Source: Serratia bockelmannii
GTDB taxonomy: Bacteria > Pseudomonadota > Gammaproteobacteria > Enterobacterales > Enterobacteriaceae
Reading direction: 5' to 3'
NCBI RefSeq assembly: GCF_008011855.1
Contig: NZ_VOUX01000024.1
Coordinates: 1-46,159 of the forward strand
DNA length: 46,159 nt
This document shows positions 6,069-15,290 of this stretch, one piece after another. Positions within the stretch are counted from its first letter, which is position 1. Each line of letters starts with the position of its first letter. The translations under genes and the position numbers were made by a program. The notes beneath the pieces were generated by a model. The model ran no database searches and was not told where the DNA came from. It saw nothing but the letters and a program-made list of their open reading frames with translations.

Positions 6069-8249
6069 TTACCCATATCGCTCCTCTCGATGGTGTTCGG
6101 ACGTAGCGAGAGCCTTCGCTATGTCCTTTGACACTCTTATTGGTTTTGGCGCCGTAGGTTGTTGTTTCCAACGTCGCTTGTGCAGCTTCAATGCCACCCT
6201 GGCGGCTTCAAACAGTAAAATACCGCGTTGTGCTGGCGTATAACTGACGTCTGCCCGGTGATTAAGATCCAGAGATAGCGCCACTACGCTTTGCAATACA
6301 GGGTCCATCAGGCCGTTGCAGGTTGTTTGAGATGGTGGCGATTCCAGGCGTGTAAGGATGGTTTCGACTTCTTGTGCGGACGGCGGCAGCTTTTTCTTGA
6401 GTGTGGGGTTTGCATCCAACAGTTCAGCCTCTGTTGGCATATCTAGGTTCACAAACCGGTTGATACGCATTGGCAGTGCTGAAGTCATCTTATCGTCATC
6501 TTGGATATAGATGGCATTACTTGGGATCAGTGCGCTTTTGAAAGAGATCATACCTTCGCCAGGGTTCATATCTTTCAAATCCCCCAAATCGAGACGGTCC
6601 TTTTCCCTAATGACGTTACTGCCAGCATCCTCGAAGTGTGGGGTGATCAGCCCGCCCTGTTGCTCTACGGCTCCGAGCTCAGAATAGTACCCTTTACCGC
6701 CGGTAATCCGTGCAAGTTCGAAGGTATCCTTCTCGTCCTGCAACGTCATGAACCACTTTGTCAGTAGGTTGGCGTTTACGGTCATGTACTCGCCCTTGTG
6801 CTCGGCGATGAAACGTTGAATGTCCTGTGCAGATACGATGAGCATATAGCCCAGACTGCGCATCTGGCTTGCCAGATTATCCATGCCAGGACCGAAATAG
6901 GCGCCCAGCTCGTCCATGGCGATCGGGAACGGGAAATTTCCTTTGTATTTTTTGACGATCAACACATCGTTCATCATGCCCTCAAGCTCAAACCCCAAAT
7001 CTCTGGCCATGGTCATGCGTATCGCCGAAATGTAGAGTTTGCCAATATTGGCAGCTTCGCCTTTAGATAACTCCAACGCAGGAATTGTGGTGCAGAGGAT
7101 GCGGTCGTTATGCAGAACGTCCTCAATATCGACGTCGCCGGCGTCAGTAGAGAAAATATGGCCGTAGAGATCGTTAAACATGGTCAGCATGCGGTTGAAT
7201 TGCTGAATGAGGTAGCCATGCTGGTCGTAAACCCCTTGTTCCCACTCAGAGGGGCGGCTGATCAGTTCGATTCTAAAGCCTGCCAGAGTGTTGAAGTAGT
7301 TCTCCAGCGGGTTATAAGCCTCCTGATGCCAACCATCTCTTTTAGCTTCCAGATAAAGCTCCGCCAGTTTTCTCAGCGGTAAGTATTCCTGAATGACCCT
7401 TTGCGAGATCCGCCGCTTTTCGCGTTTGCACTTGTAGTAAACGGCATATACCAAAGCGGCAAGCATTGATTTGGCCTTGTCTTGCCAGCCTTGGTCGCCG
7501 CTGCCGGCAGGCGGCAACATGGATTCCATCAACTGAATGATGAACGTTGTGTTGGCAGTACCGAATAGATTTATGGTGTTCGAGGGCTGTCGCTTTTTGT
7601 CATTGAGCAGCAGCTGCAGCAGCTTGTCGGAACCGCCTGTCATGAAGTTGAGGACGTAGAAATCATCCTCACGCCCAAAACGGCGTGCGAGTGACCACAT
7701 GGCAAATGCCAAGGTATTCTGCCCCTTACCATCGGAATAACAGATCCCCCGTCCCCAACAGATGGCATTGAGGAAGACAGATAACAGCGCTTCTGTTTTT
7801 CCGGAACCTGTTGTTGCCAATAGCAACATGTGCCTCAGTGCATCATCGAGTGTCAACCACAGCTCGCGTGCAAGGGCTTTGCCCCTGGCAAATCCCAGGC
7901 ACATCACACCGGCCGCGCGCTGGTATTTACGGGTTCGCACCACATAACGGAAAAATCCGCCAATGCCGTTACGATATTTTGGCATTTCACGTTCTGTAGT
8001 CAGATCCATGCCACCTATATCAGTAGGTAAACGGAGCGGCATGCGAAAAGGCTGATCGCCGAATAGCATCAACTGAAGTAACGCCGCCGGCGTTGTGAGC
8101 AGCAATGAAGCAGGTGAATGTATAGCGAGTCCAATGGCGCCGGCGAGAGAAAGCTGAACGCCTATCGGTGAAAGTAATGCATCTTGAATGATGGTTTGGC
8201 CAAGGGGGCGTCGAACTCGACGGACATCGACTTCTACAGGCTGAGACAT
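6069..8249 (-). CDS. trbC: Type IV coupling protein TrbC (DotL/IcmO-like)
   Basis: A 726-residue inner-membrane ATPase that links the relaxosome to the transfer channel. Hydrophobic segments near residues 30-65 anchor it. A Walker A motif, ATTGSGKT, is at about 145-152, and a Walker B-like segment (PIAMDELGAYFGPGMD) lies near 430. The conserved SAQDIQRF follows it, then FMTLQDEKDTFELA, as in VirD4-class proteins. The length matches the IncI1 TrbC coupling protein. It is the third gene of trbA-trbB-trbC, 56 nt after trbB, on a transcript that seems separate from the long pil/tra operon because a terminator precedes trbA. Confidence 0.93.
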   Translation of the reverse strand: MSQPVEVDVRRVRRPLGQTIIQDALLSPIGVQLSLAGAIGLAIHSPASLLLTTPAALLQLMLFGDQPFRMPLRLPTDIGGMDLTTEREMPKYRNGIGGFFRYVVRTRKYQRAAGVMCLGFARGKALARELWLTLDDALRHMLLLATTGSGKTEALLSVFLNAICWGRGICYSDGKGQNTLAFAMWSLARRFGREDDFYVLNFMTGGSDKLLQLLLNDKKRQPSNTINLFGTANTTFIIQLMESMLPPAGSGDQGWQDKAKSMLAALVYAVYYKCKREKRRISQRVIQEYLPLRKLAELYLEAKRDGWHQEAYNPLENYFNTLAGFRIELISRPSEWEQGVYDQHGYLIQQFNRMLTMFNDLYGHIFSTDAGDVDIEDVLHNDRILCTTIPALELSKGEAANIGKLYISAIRMTMARDLGFELEGMMNDVLIVKKYKGNFPFPIAMDELGAYFGPGMDNLASQMRSLGYMLIVSAQDIQRFIAEHKGEYMTVNANLLTKWFMTLQDEKDTFELARITGGKGYYSELGAVEQQGGLITPHFEDAGSNVIREKDRLDLGDLKDMNPGEGMISFKSALIPSNAIYIQDDDKMTSALPMRINRFVNLDMPTEAELLDANPTLKKKLPPSAQEVETILTRLESPPSQTTCNGLMDPVLQSVVALSLDLNHRADVSYTPAQRGILLFEAARVALKLHKRRWKQQPTAPKPIRVSKDIAKALATSEHHREERYG

Positions 8250-8305
8250 AGGTGTTCCTGGTGATCTAACGGGGATTGGGCCCGGAGCTGAGTCCAGGCG
8301 AACAA

Positions 8306-9250
8306 TTATGGAGTGACGATGGTTTGGCTGAGGAATGCATCTAGAGCTTCATCGCTTTTCAGGGATGACAGCGGGATATAGCGCCCATCATCAGCGATCA
8401 GTGAGGGGGTGCCCGGCAAATTGTAGATGTCGAAGGCCTGATCGTTTTTGGCGATCGCCTGGTTACCGGCATCACAGATTTTATTTGATACAGTGTTCTC
8501 ACCAGGTGAAATGCCTGCGTCGGCCTGGAAAAGTTGTTTCCATAATTGGCGCCGATATTGCGGTGCCTGGCAAAGCACAGGGCTCACTTGGTCGACGGTT
8601 TGCTGTTTTCCGACGAGAGTGACCGGGAAGATCTCAATATTAAATCTTTCGGAGAGCGCTTCCAGGGCCGGCTCAATAATTTGGCAGTTGTGACATAACG
8701 GATCGGCAAAAACGTAGAGGGTACGCTGATGCCCACTGGATAGGGGAATGGTGTACTGCCCTGTTTTTGCCGCATTACGTAGTGCCTTGGCAACGGCCTG
8801 GTACTGATCTGCTGTTACTTTCAATTCAGGCTGTGAGGTTGCGGCAACGGTGTTCGAAAGCGTGTTTGGCGTAACTTGCTGCGTTAGTGTTGCTGACATA
8901 TCCTCCGGTTGATTTGAATACCAGAAGCCTGCTATAGCCAAGCTGAGGGCTATGGCGCTCATCATGTAACCTAATCGTTTCCAACAGCGGCGATATGCTT
9001 GGCGTCGGTGTAGTAACGCTGCATTAATCGCGTGAAGCATCTCAGCAGCATCCTTCGTTCCAGAGCCCTGTACGATTGCCGCTGGGCCAAGATCACGATT
9101 ATCGTGCCAAATGGCGTCATCTTTTAGGTAGAAACGAGGATACGGGCCGGGATCGAGTATGGCGACCACCTGGTCGTTTTCTTGTTTGTGATTAAATACG
9201 GACAAGGTTCTGCCCTGCAGTGAAGCAGTATAGTTCGATTTCATTGTCAT
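8306..9250 (-). CDS. trbB: Disulfide isomerase-like transfer protein TrbB
   Basis: A 314-residue bitopic protein: about 95 cytoplasmic residues, one membrane span (about 96-111, MSAIALSLAIAGFWY), then a periplasmic thioredoxin-fold domain of the DsbC/DsbG kind. The redox motif C186-HN-C189 sits in LYVFADPLCHNCQ, and the cis-Pro loop is visible as YNLPGTPSLIADDG. In IncI plasmids TrbB helps fold cysteine-containing transfer proteins. It lies 18 nt after trbA. ATG 9244, two codons in, is an alternative start, as neither has a strong ribosome site. Confidence 0.9.
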   Translation of the reverse strand: MTMKSNYTASLQGRTLSVFNHKQENDQVVAILDPGPYPRFYLKDDAIWHDNRDLGPAAIVQGSGTKDAAEMLHAINAALLHRRQAYRRCWKRLGYMMSAIALSLAIAGFWYSNQPEDMSATLTQQVTPNTLSNTVAATSQPELKVTADQYQAVAKALRNAAKTGQYTIPLSSGHQRTLYVFADPLCHNCQIIEPALEALSERFNIEIFPVTLVGKQQTVDQVSPVLCQAPQYRRQLWKQLFQADAGISPGENTVSNKICDAGNQAIAKNDQAFDIYNLPGTPSLIADDGRYIPLSSLKSDEALDAFLSQTIVTP

Positions 9251-9268
9251 TGACTCTATGGTGTGGGC

Positions 9269-10594
9269 TTATCTCGCCCGAGGGATGAAGTGGGCGCGGC
9301 CAGGTTTTTGGGGGGAGGTATTCGCTCCAGGGATGGTGGCTTTCGTCTGCAGCGGTGCTGTTTCGCTGGTAGTCTTCTCCGTAGTGTCCATTAGAGGCTG
9401 CAATATCACGATTGGAGCATCTTCATCCTCATCGAAGACTGGTTCACTGAGGACAGAGGTATTCGTTGTGCGATTATCGATGATCAACCCGACGCTACGG
9501 AGTTCGTCCTCGAGGCCTTTAATGGCTTTATCCATCCTGTTTTCCGGCACGGGGATTGATGTGTGAAGGCGTTCCTCCATCTGAGCTACAACGGTTTCCC
9601 AATTAGCGACAGCAATGACTCCTGCACCTTCAATAAAAGCCTTCGGGCGTCCCGTTGATGCCAGGGTGTACCAAAGTGGCCGATCGAGACCTTTGAGCCA
9701 ACGGAATCGAGCGCATGGCAGGCGCATATCCAGGTTATGTAAGGCATAAAGCGCTGTACGTGTTGTTGAATGGTGTTTAAGCCAATCTTGAGCAGCTGGT
9801 GTCTGCGTTACTTTTTCGAATGCCTTGCTGGCGAGCTGAAGTACGGGATATCCCATTTGTCCTTTGTCCCGCCTGCTTTTGATAAGGCATGAACGGTTCA
9901 GGCTATCGAGCAGAGCTTCAGCGGCTTTACGATCGTTTAGAAATGCGACTAGGCCAAATATGGCAACCAGAGCTCGCTCATGGGCGCTAAAACTTGAAAA
10001 GCTTTCTAACGGAGTGCCAAGTTGGCATTCGAACGCAGTTTGGGTTCTATGGGTATCAAGGCGATCACCAATAATCAGCTTGTGTTCAACTGCAAATTCT
10101 TCCGGCCACTGGGCGCTGCGATGTTCAGGCGGGTCAACGTTCAGCAACTGTGTCTTTTTATCGCCATAGCAGAGTGCCGGTATTATGCTTGGAGAAAAGC
10201 GCGCCATGATATGGGGTAGGGTATAGACATCAATATGGCGCCGGGTCTGGTTCCGCGGATGGTTGCGCACCATGAGCAGCCCACCCATAACAATCAGGAC
10301 CATCGGCGCCAATAAGATCCCCGCAGTATGATTCATAACGTCGATAAACTGACCCCATGACAGTTGATTAACTTGACTGCCTGCCCAGGCAAGGAGGTTG
10401 AGCTTTTCTGCGACCTGGTTATGGACACGGGGAAAGTCGCATAATGACCACAGTTGGTAAAGTAGCCAACAGCATCCGTACATTACAGGGGGTTGATAGA
10501 TCCAAAGCAGAAATGCTGCCAAAGCGGCAACGAGTAGCAACATAAGACCTTGCTCGTTACCGGCTCTGGGCTGCAGGTGACTTTTGGCATTCAT
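9269..10594 (-). CDS. trbA: Transfer protein TrbA (DotM/IcmP-like)
   Basis: A 441-residue inner-membrane protein, partner of the TrbC coupling protein in the type IVB coupling complex. Three hydrophobic stretches lie in the first 130 residues (GLMLLLVAALAAFLLWIY, VMYGCCWLLYQLW, and GILLAPMVLIVMGGLLMV), followed by a cytoplasmic domain with HMDNA-independent features of DotM: ALVAIFGLVAFLNDRKAA and LKHHSTTRTALYALHNL. The tail (380-441) is low-complexity and proline-rich. GGAG lies 6 nt before the ATG. The leader carries a 17-bp hairpin, and a terminator stands between it and the exclusion-type gene, so trbA probably heads its own transcript. Confidence 0.88.
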   Translation of the reverse strand: MNAKSHLQPRAGNEQGLMLLLVAALAAFLLWIYQPPVMYGCCWLLYQLWSLCDFPRVHNQVAEKLNLLAWAGSQVNQLSWGQFIDVMNHTAGILLAPMVLIVMGGLLMVRNHPRNQTRRHIDVYTLPHIMARFSPSIIPALCYGDKKTQLLNVDPPEHRSAQWPEEFAVEHKLIIGDRLDTHRTQTAFECQLGTPLESFSSFSAHERALVAIFGLVAFLNDRKAAEALLDSLNRSCLIKSRRDKGQMGYPVLQLASKAFEKVTQTPAAQDWLKHHSTTRTALYALHNLDMRLPCARFRWLKGLDRPLWYTLASTGRPKAFIEGAGVIAVANWETVVAQMEERLHTSIPVPENRMDKAIKGLEDELRSVGLIIDNRTTNTSVLSEPVFDEDEDAPIVILQPLMDTTEKTTSETAPLQTKATIPGANTSPQKPGRAHFIPRAR

Positions 10595-10608
10595 GAATTA
10601 CTCCAATA

Positions 10609-10649
10609 TGTTTAAACCCAGTCATAAGGAAAATGACTGGGTTTAAACA
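10609..10649. repeat. 17-bp perfect inverted repeat in the trbA leader
   Basis: The arms at 10609-10625 and 10633-10649 are exact complements with a 7-nt loop; each contains GTTTAAAC. It lies 15-55 bp upstream of the trbA start. On either strand it lacks a U-run, so an operator, attenuator or RNA-stability element is more likely than a terminator. Confidence 0.85.
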
Positions 10650-10671
10650 AGAGGTTGCACCAAATAGGGAT

Positions 10672-10704
10672 GTTGGAAAAGAAAGAGCGCCTAGAAAGGC
10701 GCTC
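10672..10704 (-). terminator. Rho-independent terminator after the exclusion-type gene
   Basis: On the minus strand GAGCGCCT and AGGCGCTC pair around a 4-nt loop (10685-10704), followed by TTTCTTTTCC. It lies 36 nt downstream of the stop of the 192-residue gene and ends the long pil/tra transcript before trbA. Confidence 0.85.
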
Positions 10705-10740
10705 GATAATATGAACTGAGTTGAAAAAATTAAAAATGAG

Positions 10741-11319
10741 TTAATAAGCCAAAGATTTTTGTTTCACGAACTTGTTGAAAGTGTTGCCTGAGTCTTTTTC
10801 TGGTCGATAAGATGATGACAGTAAAGCATCCAACTTGCGACCAAAGTTCATGCATTTACTTTCCGTTCCTGCACTGATACGGAAGTAGGGGAAATAAACG
10901 TCATTAAACTTCAGTGTTAGCATATTTCCATTGCACTCATACCCTGAAAGTTCGAGTGTCGTCTTTCCTTGGTAAATGGACTCAGTAGTTGACACCAACA
11001 ACATGGTTCCACTTCTAACGTCAATGCCTAAATATTTACCTGCATCCAAGGTTTTGAGTTCATACTCATCGGTTGGAGAAAACTCATTGCACTTGAATAC
11101 CTCGATTACGTTACGTGTTTTTGATTTTGATTTTTCTTGCACTTTCGAAAATGCATAAATGAACGTTGCGCCAATTACCAGGAAGATGTAAGGCCACGAT
11201 GGGTTGCTTCTTGCGTCTGATACGTAAAAAAGAACCATTGAAAAGAGTAGGCAGCCTACACCAGAGGTTAATGCAAAAAGTAAAAAGAGAGTCCTTAAGT
11301 GATTTTGGTATTTCGTCAT
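10741..11319 (-). CDS. Probable entry-exclusion protein (ExcA position)
   Basis: A 192-residue protein with two N-terminal membrane spans (about 9-32 and 42-58) and a soluble, lysine- and serine-rich remainder. The sequence is not one I can assign, but it occupies the exact slot of excA in IncI1 plasmids, between traY and trbA, with similar length and inner-membrane character. ExcA in a resident cell blocks entry of a related plasmid by interacting with the donor's TraY. Its start overlaps the traY stop by 4 nt (ATGA), so the two are coupled. GC content is far lower than in trbA and shared with the 3' half of traY, suggesting the pair moved together. Confidence 0.55.
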   Translation of the reverse strand: MTKYQNHLRTLFLLFALTSGVGCLLFSMVLFYVSDARSNPSWPYIFLVIGATFIYAFSKVQEKSKSKTRNVIEVFKCNEFSPTDEYELKTLDAGKYLGIDVRSGTMLLVSTTESIYQGKTTLELSGYECNGNMLTLKFNDVYFPYFRISAGTESKCMNFGRKLDALLSSSYRPEKDSGNTFNKFVKQKSLAY

Positions 11320-13460
11320 TTTATACCATCTCCATTTCCATTGTTGTTACTTCTCATATTAGATCTTACACCAGGAGATCTTTGTAGTCCATTTGAAAAG
11401 CCGGCAAAGATACTTTTTGTTGATTCAACCATACCACCAAGAATGCTTGCAGCTTCACGACCGCCGAGCCATGAGATGATGTAGTCAGGCATGGTCACTT
11501 GCAACCCGAATACACGGGTAACTGTAGTAGTGCATATGCGGGCATAAAGAGTAAGAATGCCAATTAAAGAGAATATTCCGGTAATAGAGTTTGCTTGAAC
11601 GTTCGCAATGGCAGGCCCTAGCATGAGGTTGAGTAGTGTACCCATTACGATCAACGTTATGCTTGCGAAGATAAATCCGAAAACCATTAACATTGGCCTA
11701 ATCATAACGTCAATGAGAAAGATATATCCATATGCAGAACGATGGCCTCTATCTCCTTCTGTTCCGATATGAGTTGCCGCCCATAAGGTACCACCAGTGA
11801 CGCCAACAAACACACTGACTATCCAGTTCGCAGCCGCTGTTAACCAATAGATAAATGGTATAAATGGTAGATAGATTGACAGGCTAAAACCAATACCAAA
11901 CAACATGAAAAGAATAAAGTAAACAATCGGAGAGAGGGCATCCAATCCAGCCGCGATACCTTGAGTAGCATTACCAGAAAAGGCGCTGGCTACTTGCCCC
12001 CAAAAACCTTCAGTGGAAACCGCAGAAAGAATTTTCGCACCAGTGAATATGCCTAGCGCAGCTTCTGCACCACCTAACGTAATATCACCGACATATTTCA
12101 TTTTCAGCATTGGATTCATTTGGTTTCCAGTTCCAAAGTCACTGCCTAACTCTGATGTCGCGATAGCGTTCGCTAATTTCTGCATGGGGGAGTTCAAGAA
12201 ACCGACAAATACTGCACTGGCCTCAGATGCATCTAAGGATTGCTGGGTATCTTTAGCGCTTTCGGTCCCGAGTGGAGGTACAAAAGAAGTATTTTGCTTT
12301 TGGGATCGATATACGGTGAATACATTATTAAATAGATCGCTTACGCCAACTTCACCAATTCCAGAGCGACCAGTAATCACGGGTTTTAGCTGTACGGCAT
12401 CGTTAATTTTATTATTTGCAGTGGCAAATGTTTGATACCACGATCCGAGGGCAAGCCACCCGCTTCTCTTCAACTGAGCGGCCAATACCTCAGCCAGTTC
12501 GCTGGTTTGGCCTTGAGCGTTTAGGGTTTGATCGATGCGATTTTCGTAGGCCTGTGCGGCCCTTTGGATGTCAGTTTCGGCGTCCGGAAGCGCGCCAGCC
12601 CCACTGTTCTGCTTGTTGACTAATGCCGTTACAAACTGAGCGGCGGCTGTCGACAGGTTATTTTGCATTTCATTCATGGCGCTCCGTTGCGCGCTGATAA
12701 TGCTTTCCGTGTTTACAGGGGCAGGGAACAACCAGCCTGTGGTTTTGTCGGCGAGGCTTTCCGGCAGTCGAGCTGCGCCGCACAAAGCGCTTCCGTTGCC
12801 GATTTCAAAACCATCGCTCAGGGCCTTGATGCCCATTAGTGGTGTGCCGGCCTGGCCGTATTGCTGATACATGTCACGCAGTTCGGTGTTGGTACTGTAC
12901 ATGCACAGGTTCATTTCATAGATGGCTCTCGCGGCACTGACCGTTTGTGGTGCCACGGGTTGTACGACCAGGCTGTAGCCGTCCTTGAGCAGATCGACCG
13001 TGCGGTCGGTGACAACGTTCGCGCTGCCAATGCCCATAACGGATGCCGCCCACAAAAATATCAGTTGAGCGATAGACCAGCCTGACACAGTTGGCACCAA
13101 GGTCATGAACCCAGCGGCTGTGCTGACGGGACCGACCATTGAGCTCCCTTGGCTGAATACTTTGCCGCGCTGTCCGGCCTTGACCAGGTGCGTGAGGGTT
13201 ACCACCAAGAACCACACCACGGCGATCGCCATGACGATGCCGTTAAAAACGAAGAAAAGTTCACCGACCATGCTGGTTTCGGTAGATAACGGATTGGTGA
13301 CAACGTCACCAAATATCATAACCAATGCCTGACGAGACAGATCATCGGTGCGTTTAGCTGCCTGCTCGATCGTGCTGAAGCTGACTGCGGAATCCGCGTG
13401 CGCGCAAAGGCAGAACAGGCCCAACAACAGGCCTGTGGCGAGTTTTCGAAAGGCATTCAT
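11316..13460 (-). CDS. traY: Transfer protein TraY (DotA-like)
   Basis: A 714-residue inner-membrane protein of the DotA/TraY family, central to the transfer channel and the target of entry exclusion in IncI plasmids. A signal peptide (to about residue 22, LLGLFCLCAHA) is followed by spans near 70-92 and 120-145, a long periplasmic middle region, and a cluster of spans around 505-660 (IVYFILFMLFGIGFSLSIYLPFIPFIYWL; MLMVFGFIFASITLIVMGTLLNLML). Length agrees with R64 TraY. The first third is GC-rich like its neighbours, but from about 12.43 kb to the stop the DNA is clearly AT-rich, a mosaic boundary inside the gene. Confidence 0.92.
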   Translation of the reverse strand: MNAFRKLATGLLLGLFCLCAHADSAVSFSTIEQAAKRTDDLSRQALVMIFGDVVTNPLSTETSMVGELFFVFNGIVMAIAVVWFLVVTLTHLVKAGQRGKVFSQGSSMVGPVSTAAGFMTLVPTVSGWSIAQLIFLWAASVMGIGSANVVTDRTVDLLKDGYSLVVQPVAPQTVSAARAIYEMNLCMYSTNTELRDMYQQYGQAGTPLMGIKALSDGFEIGNGSALCGAARLPESLADKTTGWLFPAPVNTESIISAQRSAMNEMQNNLSTAAAQFVTALVNKQNSGAGALPDAETDIQRAAQAYENRIDQTLNAQGQTSELAEVLAAQLKRSGWLALGSWYQTFATANNKINDAVQLKPVITGRSGIGEVGVSDLFNNVFTVYRSQKQNTSFVPPLGTESAKDTQQSLDASEASAVFVGFLNSPMQKLANAIATSELGSDFGTGNQMNPMLKMKYVGDITLGGAEAALGIFTGAKILSAVSTEGFWGQVASAFSGNATQGIAAGLDALSPIVYFILFMLFGIGFSLSIYLPFIPFIYWLTAAANWIVSVFVGVTGGTLWAATHIGTEGDRGHRSAYGYIFLIDVMIRPMLMVFGFIFASITLIVMGTLLNLMLGPAIANVQANSITGIFSLIGILTLYARICTTTVTRVFGLQVTMPDYIISWLGGREAASILGGMVESTKSIFAGFSNGLQRSPGVRSNMRSNNNGNGDGIK

Positions 13461-13506
13461 AAGATTTCACCAGTCGGAGTGCCTGACGTAAACAGGCAAG
13501 AGGGAG

Positions 13507-14076
13507 TTATTGAGTTGGGCGTTCGTACCGTAGAAGAACTTTCCACCAGGTGTTTTCCCGAAGAAAGTCGGGCAGGCTACCGGCCTCCTCCTGGGAAAGG
13601 CGTTGATTGCGTAATTGCCATAGCCGCCAGGTGGAAATAAACGCTTGTAGTAATGGTATCGCTGCCATAGCGAACAGTGTCAAACACAGTGTTGCGGTCC
13701 GGATCAGCAGAGCCGGGGTAAATACCTCGCCGGCCAGAACCAGCAGAATGATCGACAGAGCGATCAGTATTGGTACTGCCCCCAAAACGAGACACAGATG
13801 CTTGCGCCGCCGGAATCTGTCTATCAAGGTGCTCACAGACTCGCCGCTTGCGATCACTGCTTCCTCAAACTGTAGCGTGGGGAGTGTTTGTTGATGTTCA
13901 ATCCGGTAGCCGTAAGCAAGCATCAGACTGCGCTTCAAGTTGTTGGCGAGTGAAGGGCCAATTTTTGTCGCTGCGTAACGCAGTTCCGATAACGGTAGGA
14001 ACAGATTTGCAGTGAAATACAGTCCCTTGCTGGCGCGCTTCCAAGACGTTTTAGATTTCGGGGATTGGTCAGTCAT
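13507..14076 (-). CDS. traX: Transfer protein TraX
   Basis: A 189-residue protein with a basic N-terminus, the TraX-type core LFLPLSELRYAATKIGPSLANNLKRSLMLAYGYR, and two membrane spans in the second half (about 102-130 and 135-160). I start at ATG 14076, preceded by GGAGGGG, rather than at the longer upstream frame; this start overlaps the traW stop by 8 nt. It precedes traY by 46 nt. TraX is part of the IncI type IVB transfer set; its exact role is not known to me. This TraX differs from the F-plasmid acetylase of the same name. Confidence 0.85.
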   Translation of the reverse strand: MTDQSPKSKTSWKRASKGLYFTANLFLPLSELRYAATKIGPSLANNLKRSLMLAYGYRIEHQQTLPTLQFEEAVIASGESVSTLIDRFRRRKHLCLVLGAVPILIALSIILLVLAGEVFTPALLIRTATLCLTLFAMAAIPLLQAFISTWRLWQLRNQRLSQEEAGSLPDFLRENTWWKVLLRYERPTQ

Positions 14077-15289
14077 TACGAGCCCCTCCGGCGCTGAGTT
14101 CGTGCAGCTTGGCCTGCAGTTGTGGACGATAAACCTCGTTGGCATTTAGGCCCAGTTGTTGGCCTTGCAGGACGTTGCCTTTTTGCAGCTGCTGCTTTAT
14201 CCCCAACAGCAACCAGTTTTGTTGCGCTTGCACACGGATAGATTCACGCGCCAGGTTGTCTCCGTCCATCGCCTGCAGGTCGGTTTGATAGTCGGTGTTG
14301 GCATAGCGCCGACCGACGTCGAACTGCTCAAATTCCCGCTCCGACATCATCCCGGTACGCCGGGCTTCATCAGATGCTGTCTGGTTGAAGTAGGCGGCAG
14401 CTGATGGGATCTGCATCACTTCTTTCAGTACATCGCGTGTTGCTTCACTGGGTTGACTGGAGGCCACCATGGCCAACATGGGTTCGCGTGCCGCTGTGTT
14501 CACTGCTTCGTACTGCGTCATCAGGCCGATATATTGGCGGCCGGAGGCGCTTTTTACTTCGCCTTTACTGAGCTGTTTCCCGGCCGAGGCTGGAGCACTG
14601 TTAAGTGCGTAAGCCATTGCTGCGTCGGTCTGTTTCTGATCGAAGGTTAAATCAGGCGCTTTGCCTTCAGCGCCGGCGCCATCGAGTAGGGACGTAAACC
14701 GCTTATCACCCCCCGGCAATTCAGAGAGGCGGGTGCATACCCCCGTGCCGCCGTAAGCAGCCATATCGGTGGCATCGCAGTAATCGGCATGCACGCCTGC
14801 GGCCCGAAAGGCTGTCTGTTCAGGTGCTGGAGCCGGGGCGGTCCATCCTTGGCGGATCATGGCATTGCTGATTCCCTGGCCCCGCGACAGCGCACTTTGT
14901 CGCGCGCGAGCGCGACTTTGAACTTGTGTAGCCATACCCGAACCAGATTCAGTACACAGGCTATCCGGTATGGTATAGGTTCGGCGCGATCGCTCGAGGC
15001 GTTCGGTTTGACGAGCAAAAATATCTTGATCGCGTTGTGCTTGTGCTGCTTGTTCGATTTGCGTGGCGATCTTGCCGCCGTTTTGGTTAATGGCGGCGCC
15101 GATCTGCTGCTGTGTAGCGGCCATCCCTGTCAATGTACCGCTCATCTGCCCAAGGACCGGAGCGACCTGTGTCTCAATGGGAACGCTAGAGGTTACGACA
15201 ACGGAGACAGCGTGCACTGGAGAAGCTAATGCGGAGAGTACCAGCACGACCAGAGGGGAGAGCCTCATGGTAGGAGGGTATGATTTCAT
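14069..15289 (-). CDS. traW: Transfer protein TraW (IcmX-like)
   Basis: A 406-residue secreted or periplasmic protein with a signal peptide ending near residue 27 (LVVLVLSALASPVHA). The central part is Gln- and Ala-rich and likely coiled (MAATQQQIGAAINQNGGK, then QAAQAQRDQDIFARQTERLERS). Cysteines near 118, 181 and 198 could form disulfides with help from TrbB. Gene order between traU and traX, length and signal peptide fit IncI TraW, the counterpart of Legionella IcmX. One base separates it from the small upstream gene, so translation is probably coupled. Confidence 0.85.
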   Translation of the reverse strand: MKSYPPTMRLSPLVVLVLSALASPVHAVSVVVTSSVPIETQVAPVLGQMSGTLTGMAATQQQIGAAINQNGGKIATQIEQAAQAQRDQDIFARQTERLERSRRTYTIPDSLCTESGSGMATQVQSRARARQSALSRGQGISNAMIRQGWTAPAPAPEQTAFRAAGVHADYCDATDMAAYGGTGVCTRLSELPGGDKRFTSLLDGAGAEGKAPDLTFDQKQTDAAMAYALNSAPASAGKQLSKGEVKSASGRQYIGLMTQYEAVNTAAREPMLAMVASSQPSEATRDVLKEVMQIPSAAAYFNQTASDEARRTGMMSEREFEQFDVGRRYANTDYQTDLQAMDGDNLARESIRVQAQQNWLLLGIKQQLQKGNVLQGQQLGLNANEVYRPQLQAKLHELSAGGARND

Positions 15290-15290
15290 T

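Noticed and set aside
11316..11319. Programmed frameshift at the traY/exclusion gene overlap
   Set aside because: The 4-nt overlap is an ordinary coupling signal; no slippery heptamer seen.
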